64,000 bases of DNA, taken from NCBI GenBank assembly GCA_965263105.1, contig CBDHGL010000003.1:1736001-1800000 (forward strand), read 5' to 3'. Shown here one piece after another: positions 36,285-45,415 of this stretch. The position numbers and the translations under genes were made by a program. The first letter of the stretch is position 1. Every line of letters starts with the position of its first letter. The notes beneath the pieces are model-generated. The model was given only the letters and a program-made list of their open reading frames with translations, searched no databases and was not told the DNA's origin. Source of the stretch: JBCCTX01 sp965263105 (GTDB lineage: Bacteria; Bacteroidota; Bacteroidia; J057).

Positions 36285-37559
36285 ATGCTTCTGTCTTTTT
36301 GCTTGTCGAAATTTAAATCTGCTATTATCATTTCGACCCTTTTCGTATTCCCCCTGTTAGGGGCTTTGGGGCAGGTTACTTCCTCAATCGATCAATTGGC
36401 GGTTTTTCTTGAATGTAAAGGATGTGACATTAATTATATTAAACAAGAGGTAAATCAGATAAATTATTTGCGTGATAGGGCAGATGCAAATATTCATGTA
36501 CAAGTACTTAAGCAAAGTAGTGGATCAGGAGGGCAGTTAGTTACCCTCAACTTCATGGGTAAAAAAGAATTTGAGTCTCTTAAAAATTCCATTTCCTATT
36601 CTATTCCCCCTCAAGCTGCGGCCCATAAGGCACGGCAACTTTTTGTGCATCATTTTCGTTTGGGCCTCGTTGCATATTGGGCCCACACCAACTTAGGTGA
36701 AAAAATTTCTCTTAAAATCCCCAGTAGGCCAACTACCATTGAAGGTGATACCACAAGTATTCCAGAAAAAGACCCTTGGAATTACTGGGTATTCCGGATT
36801 ACAGGTGGAGGTAGCTTTAATTCAGAATCGAGTAGAACTTCCTTCAATCTATCCTTTAATCTAACTGCCAATCATGTGACCCCTGAATTGCGAATTCGCA
36901 GTCGGGCATATACTCAGCTAAATCAACAAATATTCAAAAGTGAAGAGGGGAAAATCAATAGTGAAAGAGAAAGAAAAGGTTTTTCCGGGAGTATTGTAAA
37001 AAGTTTAAATAATCACTGGTCTTATGGGGTATTCAGTGGAATCTATGGCTCAACTTATTCCAATATAGCGTCTAGCATATATGCATCTCCTGCGTTAGAA
37101 TTCAATCTCTTCCCGTACGATGAGGTAATGAAAAGAGAATTTACCTTTGCCTATAAAATTGGTCCTTCTTATAGATGGTATATGGAGGAAACAATTTTTG
37201 AAAAAACCCAGGAAAATTTGTTCCGCCAATCTTTAGAAATGGCCCTCAGATTAAATCAGCCCTGGGGCTCTGTTTGGGTTGGGGTGGAAGGATCAAATTA
37301 TTTTCATGATTTTGAAAAGAACCGTTTGGAGTTTAACAGTCGTTTGGATTTTAGACTCATTAAAGGATTAGCCCTAAACTTTCGGAGCAGTTTGGAATTA
37401 ATTCAAGATCAACTCTCCTTACCTAAAGGAGATGTAAGCCTGCAAGATGTTTTACTTAGCCAGACTCAGCAAGCTACAGATTTTGAGTCCTATGTTTCTT
37501 TGGGGGTGAGTTACACCTTTGGTTCGGTCTATAATAATTTTGTAAACACAAGACTCTAA
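36285..37559 (+). CDS. Outer-membrane beta-barrel protein of unknown function
   Basis: A 424-residue protein with a signal peptide (SAIIISTLFVFPLLGALGQ). An N-terminal periplasmic segment (residues 32-130) contains CKGCDINYIKQEV. From about residue 165 onwards there are alternating beta strands (FRITGGGSFNSES, FNLSFNLTANHVTP, LEMALRLNQPWGSVWVGVEG, SYVSLGVSYTFGS). The layout suggests an N-terminal soluble domain on a barrel of 10-14 strands. The CxxC pair is unusual for an outer-membrane protein. The family was not recognised. It is convergent with folC across a region that contains a large palindrome. Confidence 0.7.
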   Translation: MLLSFCLSKFKSAIIISTLFVFPLLGALGQVTSSIDQLAVFLECKGCDINYIKQEVNQINYLRDRADANIHVQVLKQSSGSGGQLVTLNFMGKKEFESLKNSISYSIPPQAAAHKARQLFVHHFRLGLVAYWAHTNLGEKISLKIPSRPTTIEGDTTSIPEKDPWNYWVFRITGGGSFNSESSRTSFNLSFNLTANHVTPELRIRSRAYTQLNQQIFKSEEGKINSERERKGFSGSIVKSLNNHWSYGVFSGIYGSTYSNIASSIYASPALEFNLFPYDEVMKREFTFAYKIGPSYRWYMEETIFEKTQENLFRQSLEMALRLNQPWGSVWVGVEGSNYFHDFEKNRLEFNSRLDFRLIKGLALNFRSSLELIQDQLSLPKGDVSLQDVLLSQTQQATDFESYVSLGVSYTFGSVYNNFVNTRL

Positions 37560-37625
37560 GTAAGTGGATAAAGGAAAGTGGGTATTTTTTCATGAAATGA
37601 AAAGTTTACCCTGTAGGGGTAGCCT

Positions 37626-37721
37626 ATGGGTAGATTCATCATGCCCCCCTATACCGCCGGCGAGGTATCAAATTGGATACCTCGCCGGCGATAAAAAGGG
37701 ATGGGGGACCTTTTCTACCCA
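37626..37721. repeat. Nested imperfect palindrome between convergent genes
   Basis: The core is a perfect 15-bp inverted repeat, CGCCGGCGAGGTATC at 37655-37669 against 37676-37690, with loop AAATTG. Outside it CCCCC pairs with GGGGG (37645-37649 and 37703-37707) and ATGGGTAGA pairs with TCTACCCAT (37626-37634 and 37713-37721). No T run flanks it on either strand, so it is not a simple terminator. It is GC-rich compared with its surroundings. Confidence 0.75.
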
Positions 37722-37797
37722 TATTAGGTACCTAAGGGCACCGGGATTCTCCTGCAAGAAGAGGGCCTTTAAACTCATATAAAATGTTCTCTAAATG

Positions 37798-37827
37798 AAT
37801 CAGAGATATCAATCCCTGATTTCTTTT
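37798..37827 (+). terminator. Probable terminator downstream of the barrel gene
   Basis: AATCAG pairs with CTGATT, extended inward by GAT/ATC across one mismatch, around a four-base loop; TTCTTTT follows. It is 240 bp after the barrel gene stop and 11 bp before the folC stop. Confidence 0.45.
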
Positions 37828-37837
37828 GTCCACCTAC

Positions 37838-39169
37838 TTAATTTTCGGAAGATTTTTTTTCCCAAAATGCCAGTGCCTCTGCTACAACGAAGGTACTTCC
37901 CCCTATCCATACTTTATCCTCTGGTCCTACTTTTTTGAGCATTTCATGGATTCCCTCTTGTACACTGGGGTAGGAGGATCCCTTCAAGCCCTTACTCTTC
38001 CCCATCTCCCTTAATTTTTCGCTGGGGTAGGCTCTTCTTAAGTGAGGTTGAACGAAATAATATTCCGCATTGTCAGGAAGAATATCCAGAATTTTGTTGT
38101 GTTCCTTATCTGCAACCATCCCCCAGACTATATGGATGCGTTTGGCGGGAATCTTTTCAAATTGTTCCCAGACGGCTCGTACTCCCGCTTCGTTGTGGCC
38201 AGTGTCGATTAGGATAAAGGGTTCTTTACTCAATACCTCCATTCGTCCTCGTAAACCCGAATATGTTCTTGTCTGAGAGAGTCCTCGATGGATAGATTTT
38301 TCTGAAATATTCACTCCCATCTGTCGCAATTGTCCACAAGCTTCCATCACGACTGGGATGTTCTTCAATTGATAGTCTCCATTGAGGTCTAAGCTATATG
38401 AATATTTCTCCTCCCAATGAGGGGGAGGAGAGGAAACTGAAAATCGGTTTGCATCGATTTGTCGCTCTTCCCATTGGGCTTTCCAGAGTCTGTCTGCAAA
38501 TAGTATAGGGGCCCGAGACTTCCAGGCCTGCTGAATAAAAACCCTCGAAGTCTCTGGTTTCGTTTCTCCAATGAGGGTGGGAATACCTTCTTTTATGATT
38601 CCTGCCTTTTCAAAGGCGATCTCTTGAAGGGTATTTCCCAATAGATGTTGGTGGTCAAGGGAAATATTGGTGATGAGAGATAAGTCTTGATGCAGGATAT
38701 TGGTAGAATCCAGCCGTCCCCCAAGGCCTACTTCTACTATAGCCCATTCAATTTCTTTTTGAGCAAAATAGTCAAAGGCCATAGCCACGGTAAATTCAAA
38801 GAAACTTGGTCGAATTTTTTCAATAAGTTCCTGTTGCTTTTCTACATAGCTAATCACATCCTCTCTTGTGATGAAAGCTTCATTTACACGAATCCTTTCC
38901 CGGAAATCCAGTAAATGAGGGGAAGTATACAGCCCCACGGAATAGCCGGCTGCCCTCATGATACTGAATAGCATAGAACTAACAGAACCCTTCCCATTTG
39001 TACCTGCAATCAGAATGCTTCGAAATTGGGTTTGAGGATTTCCCAGGGCCTCACATAAGCTCTGAATATTGTCCAGGTTTTTCTTTACGGCCGGTCCGCC
39101 AATCTTTTGATAGGCAGGAAGTAAGCTATATAAATATTCAACCGTTCTGGAATAGCGCTCTTCCTTCAT
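37838..39169 (-). CDS. folC: Bifunctional folylpolyglutamate/dihydrofolate synthase
   Basis: A 443-residue Mur-ligase-family enzyme that adds glutamate to (dihydro)folate. The P-loop is GTNGKGS (residues 56-62). The folate-site motif YTSPHLLDFRERIRVN and the Mur-ligase histidine segment LDHQHLLG are visible. The C-terminal domain has DTGHNEAG and WGMVADKEH. The length fits the family. It is convergent with the barrel protein and divergent from the photolyase. A TAAATTTG box at 39192 may be its promoter. Confidence 0.93.
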   Translation of the reverse strand: MKEERYSRTVEYLYSLLPAYQKIGGPAVKKNLDNIQSLCEALGNPQTQFRSILIAGTNGKGSVSSMLFSIMRAAGYSVGLYTSPHLLDFRERIRVNEAFITREDVISYVEKQQELIEKIRPSFFEFTVAMAFDYFAQKEIEWAIVEVGLGGRLDSTNILHQDLSLITNISLDHQHLLGNTLQEIAFEKAGIIKEGIPTLIGETKPETSRVFIQQAWKSRAPILFADRLWKAQWEERQIDANRFSVSSPPPHWEEKYSYSLDLNGDYQLKNIPVVMEACGQLRQMGVNISEKSIHRGLSQTRTYSGLRGRMEVLSKEPFILIDTGHNEAGVRAVWEQFEKIPAKRIHIVWGMVADKEHNKILDILPDNAEYYFVQPHLRRAYPSEKLREMGKSKGLKGSSYPSVQEGIHEMLKKVGPEDKVWIGGSTFVVAEALAFWEKKSSEN

Positions 39170-39191
39170 AGATAAATTTATCTTGAACCCC

Positions 39192-39199
39192 CAAATTTA
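39192..39199 (-). promoter_or_regulatory. Candidate -7 box for folC
   Basis: The minus strand reads TAAATTTG, matching TAnnTTTG, 22 bp upstream of the folC ATG. The -33 element is not convincing. Confidence 0.35.
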
Positions 39200-39240
39200 G
39201 GGCATTTCCGTTGAACTCTTCCTATCCTTTAACAGTTAGG

Positions 39241-39248
39241 TAATTTTG
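39241..39248 (+). promoter_or_regulatory. Candidate -7 box for the photolyase gene
   Basis: TAATTTTG matches TAnnTTTG and lies 25 bp upstream of the ATG. A TTG is seen at 39211 but the spacing (27 bp) is too long, so only the -7 box is supported. Confidence 0.4.
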
Positions 39249-39273
39249 GTTCTGTCCCTATATTTTATTTTTT

Positions 39274-40572
39274 ATGGCTGTTGCTGTTTGTTGGTTTCGG
39301 AGAGATTTACGTCTAGAAGACAATCATGCTTTACACCAAGCACTGACTGGTGGTTTACCTGTGCTTCCGGTATTTATGTTTGATAAAGAAATTCTGGATA
39401 AGCTTCCTCGACAAGATGCAAGGGTAGAATTTATTAGAGAGCAAATAGTCCAACTAAAAACCCAACTTCAACAGCTTGGAGGAGATTTTTGGGTAGGCTA
39501 TGGAAGGCCTTTAAATCTTTGGGAAAAGCTAACAGATACCTATGACATTGATACAGTTTATTGTAATCATGACTATGAACCTTACGCCCTTCACCGAGAC
39601 GCATCTGTTAAGGAATTTCTGAAAGGGAAGGGAATCCGCTTTGAAACGTTCAAGGATCAGGTGATTTTTGAGAAGGAAGAAATATTAACAGGGGCTGAAA
39701 AACCCTATACGGTATTTACTCCATATAGTAAGAAGTGGAAGGCTACCCTTAGAAACAAGCAGCTCCAATCCTTTGAATGTGAGTCTCATTGGAAGAACTT
39801 TTATCCCAGAGGAAAAAAGGAATTTGCGATGCCTAGTCTTAAAGAAATGGGCTTTGAACCTAGCTCACTTAGCATTCCAAATCGCAAGGTAGAGGAGGAA
39901 GTCATACGTCAGTATGATGAACGCAGAGATTTTCCGGCTAAGCCCGGAACAAGTCGTTTGGGGATACACCTCAGGTTTGGGACTATCAGTATTCGCTCAT
40001 TGGTGAGGAAGGCTATGGATTGGAACCAGGTCTATTTGAACGAACTGATCTGGAGAGAATTTTACATGCAGATCCTTTGGAATTTTCCCTACGTTGTGGA
40101 TGGACCTTTCAAAAAGGCTTATGTGCGGATCCCTTGGAGACAAGATGAGGAAGGATTTGAAAGGTGGAAAGCCGGAAAAACAGGTTTCCCCATTGTAGAC
40201 GCAGGTATGCGAGAACTAAACCAAACGGGATACATGCACAACCGGGTTCGAATGATTACCGCTAGTTTTTTAGTAAAAGATTTGTTGGTTAACTGGCAAT
40301 GGGGAGAAAGCTACTTCGCAGAGAAGCTACTGGATTTTGAGCTCTCCTCAAATAATGGAGGTTGGCAATGGGCTGCTGGTTGTGGGACAGATGCAGCTCC
40401 TTACTTCAGAATATTTAATCCCGAATCACAAATGAAAAAGTTTGATCCTCAACTTGTCTATGTGAGAAAATGGGTCCCCGAGTATGGAACTCCCCTATAT
40501 CCAAAACCGATGGTAGATCACAAAGAGGCCAGAAAAAACACCCTATCTGTATATAAAGCAGCTTTGGGGTAA
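39274..40572 (+). CDS. phrB: Deoxyribodipyrimidine photolyase (cryptochrome/photolyase family, class I)
   Basis: A 432-residue flavoprotein that uses light to split cyclobutane pyrimidine dimers. The N-terminal antenna domain starts AVCWFRRDLRLEDNHAL. The FAD-binding C-terminal half has TSRLGIHLRFGTISIR, LNELIWREFYMQIL, TGFPIVDAGMREL, MHNRVRMI and NNGGWQWAAGCGTDAAPYFR, the order seen in class I CPD photolyases. A non-repair cryptochrome cannot be fully excluded by eye. It is alone on its transcript, divergent from folC. Confidence 0.93.
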   Translation: MAVAVCWFRRDLRLEDNHALHQALTGGLPVLPVFMFDKEILDKLPRQDARVEFIREQIVQLKTQLQQLGGDFWVGYGRPLNLWEKLTDTYDIDTVYCNHDYEPYALHRDASVKEFLKGKGIRFETFKDQVIFEKEEILTGAEKPYTVFTPYSKKWKATLRNKQLQSFECESHWKNFYPRGKKEFAMPSLKEMGFEPSSLSIPNRKVEEEVIRQYDERRDFPAKPGTSRLGIHLRFGTISIRSLVRKAMDWNQVYLNELIWREFYMQILWNFPYVVDGPFKKAYVRIPWRQDEEGFERWKAGKTGFPIVDAGMRELNQTGYMHNRVRMITASFLVKDLLVNWQWGESYFAEKLLDFELSSNNGGWQWAAGCGTDAAPYFRIFNPESQMKKFDPQLVYVRKWVPEYGTPLYPKPMVDHKEARKNTLSVYKAALG

Positions 40573-40623
40573 GCATAGTCAAAAAATATCTGTAATTTAC
40601 AGGGTACATTAATCCGATTGCTT

Positions 40624-42273
40624 ATGAGGCGTTCGACTATTTACACCTGGTTGCTCTTTATTTTGACTGGTTTTTCCGTTGGTTTTTATACAGGTGGAGA
40701 CCGGCTGTTAAAAATTGGCCAGCAACTCGAATTGTTTAGTGAAGTATATAAGGAGGTAAATAAGGTTTATGCAGATCAGGTTGATCCCACCCGCTTGATG
40801 CATTCTTCCATTGATTCTATGCTTCACCGCTTGGACCCCTATACGGTTTTTATTGGGGAGAGTAGGATTGAGGATGCCAAATTGATCCAAACGGGACGAT
40901 ATAGTGGGATAGGGGCAGAATTAAGTCGATATGGCAATAAGGTCGTTGTTACGCAACTAGTTCAGGACGGGCCTGCGGATAAGGCTGGAATAGAGGTGGG
41001 GGCAGAGTTGCTACAAGTGGATGAGGAATTCGTTGCGGATAGTTCCTGGTCGCTCCAGAAAATTGATAACTTGATCCAAGGGGAACAAGGTGCGCAAGTC
41101 TCACTGAAACTGATTCAGCATGGAGAGGAGAAGCAATGGGATATCAAAAGAGATTACGTAGCTGCTTTAGAAGGGGATGTTTCCTATCAGGCCCTTGCCA
41201 AAAATAACATTGGGTATATTAAGTTGGAAGGATTCGGAGGGACTGCTGCCCAGGAAGTTAAGGATGCTTTCGAGTCTCTTTCAAAAGAAAGTGGAGGGCT
41301 CTCTGGGCTGGTTTTGGATTTGCGAGGTAACTTAGGAGGTCGAGTGGATCAAGCTATTGGCATTCTCAATTTATTTCTACCGAAGGGAATAACGGTTCTG
41401 GAGATGCGGGGTAGTACTCCCATGCATACAAGATCTTTTGATACCCCTTTTGATCCGATTGCACCGGATATTGCCCTGGTGGTATTGGTTGATAAGGCGA
41501 GTGCAAGTGCATCTGAAATCGTTGCTGGGGCTTTTCAAGACTTGGACAGGGGGATTGTTATTGGAGAAAAAAGTTTCGGAAAGGGGCTGGTTCAAAATGT
41601 CCGGCCTCTCAGTTATAATACGCAGTTTCGGATTACGGTAGCCAAATATTACACTCCTAGCGGTAGGTGTATACAAGCTATCGATTATGGCAACAGGAGA
41701 CCTGATGGTAGCCTCATACCCGTTGAGGAAACTGTTCGAAAAGAATTTTCAACAGTTAATGGGAGAAAGGTCTATGATGGAGCAGGAATAGAACCAGATG
41801 TGGTTCTGGATTTCCCCCAAGATCCTCCTATTTTGAAAGCTATCCGAGAGCAGCATATGATTTTTGATTTTGTTACTTCCTTTTCGCAACGGAATGACTC
41901 CATCCCGGGCCCCAAAGAATATAAATTGCCCAAATCAGAATACCAGGCTTTTGTGGATTACCTAGAGGAAAGAGATTTTTATTTTCAACCTCAATCTGAA
42001 AAGAAGCTTACCTACTTGAAGGAAGAAGCTGAGAACGATCTAGAAATCCTTCAAGCTTTAACCCAATTGGAGAAGAAGGTAATGGAGGAGAAAAAGGATG
42101 ACTTAAGAAAGTTTGAAGAGGAAATAAAAGATGCCTTACAGAGAGAAATTATCAGGCGGTATTTCTATCGGTCGGGCCTTATTGAATCTTCTTTTGCTCA
42201 AGATCAGGTTGTCCTTAAGGCGACAGCAATTCTGGAAGATATTCCCACTTATAATTCCACCCTCGGAAATTGA
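40624..42273 (+). CDS. C-terminal processing peptidase (S41 family, CtpA-like)
   Basis: A 549-residue periplasmic serine protease. A signal anchor (STIYTWLLFILTGFSVGFY) precedes a PDZ domain (about residues 90-180, with GPADKAGIEVGAEL) and the S41 core. The catalytic Ser lies in SASASE (293-298) and the Lys in GEKSFGKG (K320). The tail after about residue 480 is helical and highly charged. A TTG two codons upstream (40618) could also be read as a start; I use the ATG at 40624. It should trim or degrade envelope proteins at their C-termini. Confidence 0.92.
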   Translation: MRRSTIYTWLLFILTGFSVGFYTGGDRLLKIGQQLELFSEVYKEVNKVYADQVDPTRLMHSSIDSMLHRLDPYTVFIGESRIEDAKLIQTGRYSGIGAELSRYGNKVVVTQLVQDGPADKAGIEVGAELLQVDEEFVADSSWSLQKIDNLIQGEQGAQVSLKLIQHGEEKQWDIKRDYVAALEGDVSYQALAKNNIGYIKLEGFGGTAAQEVKDAFESLSKESGGLSGLVLDLRGNLGGRVDQAIGILNLFLPKGITVLEMRGSTPMHTRSFDTPFDPIAPDIALVVLVDKASASASEIVAGAFQDLDRGIVIGEKSFGKGLVQNVRPLSYNTQFRITVAKYYTPSGRCIQAIDYGNRRPDGSLIPVEETVRKEFSTVNGRKVYDGAGIEPDVVLDFPQDPPILKAIREQHMIFDFVTSFSQRNDSIPGPKEYKLPKSEYQAFVDYLEERDFYFQPQSEKKLTYLKEEAENDLEILQALTQLEKKVMEEKKDDLRKFEEEIKDALQREIIRRYFYRSGLIESSFAQDQVVLKATAILEDIPTYNSTLGN

Positions 42274-42286
42274 AAATTCAGGCGCC

Positions 42287-44431
42287 CTATAGGAAAATTT
42301 GATAGGTTATCCATGAGGCTCCATAGGCTAGTGCTGTTAGGTATAGTAGCATGACTAAGGCCCAATACCAGCCGGATTCTCTTTTGGTTACGGCTAAGGT
42401 ACTCATGCACTGCATAGCAAATGCATAGAATATAAGTAAGGAAGCGATAGTGGCAGGTGTGTAGATAATTTCACCGGTTTTAGGGTCTTTTTCCTCTTGA
42501 AGGCGTTGAATAAGGGATTTTTGTGCGGCATCTTCATCTGCAGAACCACCTGGGTCCTCTTGATTATAAATTATGCTCATAGTTCCAACGAAAATCTCTC
42601 TGGCAGCAAAGGAGGTGATTAGGCTGATTCCTATTTTCCAGTCATAGCCCAAAGGACGTATGGCAGGCTCGATGAATTTACCCAGAATAGCCGCGTAAGA
42701 AGCCTCTAATCGTGAGGATTCCCATTCCCGGTGTAACGCTGAATATTGGGGGGAATCTGGAGAGGTTTGAGCTATCTTCTCTTCAAAGGAAGTATTTACT
42801 TCTTTCATTTGAGACTGAGGGCCAAAACTGACTAAGACCCATAGAAGGATACTAATGGCTAAAATAATTTTTCCCGCTCCAAAGAGGAAATCTTTAACTC
42901 GTTGGATTACGGTTAAAACCACATTTCTCAAACGGGGAGTCCTGTATTCTGGCATTTCCATTATAAAAACAGCGTCGGATTCATATTTCAAAATTTTCTT
43001 AAAAATCCAGGCAACCAAAAGGGCCGTTACGAACCCCAAAATATAAAGGCCTGTCATAAACAGGCCTCGTTGGTCAAAGCCGAGAAATATATTTTTTGCA
43101 GGAATAAACATGGCGATGAGTAGGGTATAGACGGGAATCCGAGCTGAGCAACTCATTAAGGGCGTTACCATAATGGTAATTAGGCGTTCAAATTTATTGG
43201 GGATATTCCGCGTCATCATGATAGAGGGAATAGCGCAGGCCATGCCTCCCATGAGGGGTATAATAGATTTGCCACTGAACCCAAAAGGCCGCATGATTCT
43301 ATCCATCAAGAAAACTACTCGTGCCATATATCCCGACTCCTCCATAAGCGCTACAAATAGGAATAAAAACGCAATCTGGGGGATGAAAATGATGATTCCT
43401 CCAAATCCCGTTATGACACCATCCAAAAGTAAATCTGTAAGCCATCCCGCAGGAAGTAGGGCTGCAAGACCAGACTTTGACCATTCTACCCAGGAATCAA
43501 TCATATCCATGGGATAATTGGCCCAGGAAAAAATCGATTGGAAAATTATTAATAAAAGCCCTACGAATAGTAGGTAGCCCCAAATTCTATGGGTTACCAT
43601 TCGGTCTATTTGCGTAGAAAAGGATCGTTGAATATTTGCCCTAGGGTAGAGAACTTCCTTTAATAAATTATCGGCAAAATCATAGCGTATGAGTAACTCA
43701 TTGGTGATGAGTTGATGATTTTTTTCCTTTATTCCAGCCAACTCTTGAATAAGGTTTACCTTTTGGGTATCCACCCAAGGAAATAATTCGGGGGAAAGCA
43801 TGAGTTGAAAAGCGAGGTAATCTCGAGAGTCGGAGAGTAGCTCTTTCAATTTATCCAAAGCCGGACGAAAGCCGGCAGGGAGATTCATAATGGCCTTACT
43901 AGGAGGAGAGATGTTTTGAAAGAGTTTCTTTCGGAGTTCCTGCAAGCCCTTATTTTTAGTAACGGAGATTGGGATTACCGGAATTCCAAGTTTAGCTGAA
44001 AGCTGCTGATCATCTAGTTTTTGACTTTCCTTTTCCAGAACATCCATCATATTGACAACTAGCAGAGTCGGAAAGCCCAGGTCAATTACCTGAGAGCACA
44101 GGGCTATCCCTCTTCTCAGCTGAGTAGCACCAGCCACTACTATTACCTGGTCAGGATGATCTGAATGAAGCGGGTTATGAAGAATTTCTGTTGTGATCCT
44201 TTCGTCTTCAGATTCTGCATATAGGCTATTGGTGCCAGGTAAATCTGTCAGGGTTAGAGATTGATTGCGGAGGGTAATCGTTGAACTCTTTCGTTCAACA
44301 GTAACACCAGGGAAGTTGCCAACGTGTTGGTTGAGTCCCGTTAATGCATTGAAAATAGAGGTTTTACCACAATTAGGTATTCCTACCAGGACTACTTTAC
44401 GAGGAAGAGGCTTTACATTTTTGCTATCCAT
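42287..44431 (-). CDS. feoB: Ferrous iron transport protein B
   Basis: A 714-residue inner-membrane Fe2+ transporter. The N-terminal G domain has G1 GIPNCGKTS, the switch region GNFPGVTVERK, G3 DLPGTNS and G4 NMMD. The membrane part contains the two Gate-type regions, with GGMACAIPSIMMTR and SLITSFAAREIFVGT. An extra hydrophilic insertion follows LVSFGPQSQMKEV. The C-terminus is complete. It overlaps feoA by 19 bp, so translation is coupled. Confidence 0.95.
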   Translation of the reverse strand: MDSKNVKPLPRKVVLVGIPNCGKTSIFNALTGLNQHVGNFPGVTVERKSSTITLRNQSLTLTDLPGTNSLYAESEDERITTEILHNPLHSDHPDQVIVVAGATQLRRGIALCSQVIDLGFPTLLVVNMMDVLEKESQKLDDQQLSAKLGIPVIPISVTKNKGLQELRKKLFQNISPPSKAIMNLPAGFRPALDKLKELLSDSRDYLAFQLMLSPELFPWVDTQKVNLIQELAGIKEKNHQLITNELLIRYDFADNLLKEVLYPRANIQRSFSTQIDRMVTHRIWGYLLFVGLLLIIFQSIFSWANYPMDMIDSWVEWSKSGLAALLPAGWLTDLLLDGVITGFGGIIIFIPQIAFLFLFVALMEESGYMARVVFLMDRIMRPFGFSGKSIIPLMGGMACAIPSIMMTRNIPNKFERLITIMVTPLMSCSARIPVYTLLIAMFIPAKNIFLGFDQRGLFMTGLYILGFVTALLVAWIFKKILKYESDAVFIMEMPEYRTPRLRNVVLTVIQRVKDFLFGAGKIILAISILLWVLVSFGPQSQMKEVNTSFEEKIAQTSPDSPQYSALHREWESSRLEASYAAILGKFIEPAIRPLGYDWKIGISLITSFAAREIFVGTMSIIYNQEDPGGSADEDAAQKSLIQRLQEEKDPKTGEIIYTPATIASLLIFYAFAMQCMSTLAVTKRESGWYWALVMLLYLTALAYGASWITYQIFL

Positions 44432-44685
44432 ACGCTGGATGCGTCTTTTTTTCTCAGAGATATCTTGGTACCATTGGCTTGGAAAGCAATGGGGTCTCCT
44501 AGGGGAGCAATTTCGGTGAGTTGAACCACACTGCCCTGGCTAATGCCCATCTTCATTAAAGCCAGAGATAAAGGAATAGAAGAAATAGTTAGTATTCTTG
44601 CTTGCTCTCCTTTAGCCAAGGAATCGAGGGAAAGGGTGTTTACTTCATTAGGTAAGGCCAAAGACTCAGATGAGGAAGGGTTCAT
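44413..44685 (-). CDS. feoA: FeoA-domain protein
   Basis: A 90-residue SH3-like protein of the FeoA family (SLDSLAKGEQARILTISS, LMKMGISQGSVVQLTEIAP, GDPIAFQANGTKISLR). It helps FeoB import ferrous iron. It lies immediately upstream of feoB and overlaps it by 19 bp. The first 16 residues are a Ser/Glu-rich extension. There is no FeoC. Confidence 0.92.
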   Translation of the reverse strand: MNPSSSESLALPNEVNTLSLDSLAKGEQARILTISSIPLSLALMKMGISQGSVVQLTEIAPLGDPIAFQANGTKISLRKKDASSVWIAKM

Positions 44686-44719
44686 AAAAGTTTATATTGG
44701 ACAAAAATAAAGTGGATAG

Positions 44720-44750
44720 CAAATATAGGGCTATTTTTACTTATTTGAAA
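44720..44750 (-). promoter_or_regulatory. Probable promoter for feoAB
   Basis: The minus strand shows TTTC at 44750-44747, a 19-bp spacer and TATATTTG at 44727-44720, close to TTTG-N19-TAnnTTTG. It ends 34 bp upstream of the feoA ATG. No obvious Fur-box palindrome is visible in this gap. Confidence 0.5.
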
Positions 44751-44852
44751 CCAGTCTAAATAAAAACACACAAAGATTTTTTGAAAACAGTAGGTATACA
44801 AAAAGGAATAATTTCAGAAACTTTTGTATTATGGAAGCGAATTTAAGCATAT

Positions 44853-45368
44853 ATGAATAGTTTACTTGCTGTTATAGACGATCTTTTTTCTCAAATCAAG
44901 GATTATCTAAGCCAGATTGAGGAGGAACAATACGGAGAAAAGTTGGAAATTTTTTCTGGCTCGAGTATTGGGCAACATACCCGACACATTATTGAGTTTT
45001 TTATGTGTTTGGTAAACCAATTAGAATCTCAAACTATCAACTATGATGCTCGAGAAAGGCGTAAGGATATCGAAGAGAAGCCTTTTGCGGCCCAACAGGT
45101 CTTAGACCACCTTTTGGGAGTAATGGGGAATTTTGAGGTTTCTGTACCGCTTCAACTGGTTACCTGTTATGGAACAAATTTTTCTGAAAAAAAGCAGATC
45201 GAGACTACTTTGGAAAGAGAATTGTTGTATAATATTGAGCATACGGTGCATCACATGGCCATGATTAAAATCGGGTTAAAACTGGCCGCCCCTCAAGTAG
45301 TATTACCAGATGAATTTGGAGTTGCTCAATCTACCCTTGCTTACCGAAACAATATCCCTGCTCATTGA
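44853..45368 (+). CDS. DinB-like four-helix-bundle protein
   Basis: A 171-residue protein of the DinB/YfiT metal-binding superfamily. Candidate metal-ligand histidines are in SIGQHTRHIIEF and NIEHTVHHMAMIKIG, in the usual first-helix and last-helix positions. These folds often bind Ni, Zn or Fe and can act as thiol-dependent transferases; the exact reaction is not known. It is divergent from feoA and is followed after 47 bp by the ATP-grasp gene, so a shared transcript is possible. Confidence 0.82.
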   Translation: MNSLLAVIDDLFSQIKDYLSQIEEEQYGEKLEIFSGSSIGQHTRHIIEFFMCLVNQLESQTINYDARERRKDIEEKPFAAQQVLDHLLGVMGNFEVSVPLQLVTCYGTNFSEKKQIETTLERELLYNIEHTVHHMAMIKIGLKLAAPQVVLPDEFGVAQSTLAYRNNIPAH

Positions 45369-45415
45369 ATTATACAAAGGGGATAGAGGAAGCATCTTAA
45401 GCTACTAGGTGCTCC

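Noticed and set aside
37564..37782. A 72-codon plus-strand frame through the palindrome
   Set aside because: It spans the nested inverted repeat and has an odd composition with no family match; the palindrome explains the open frame better than a gene does.
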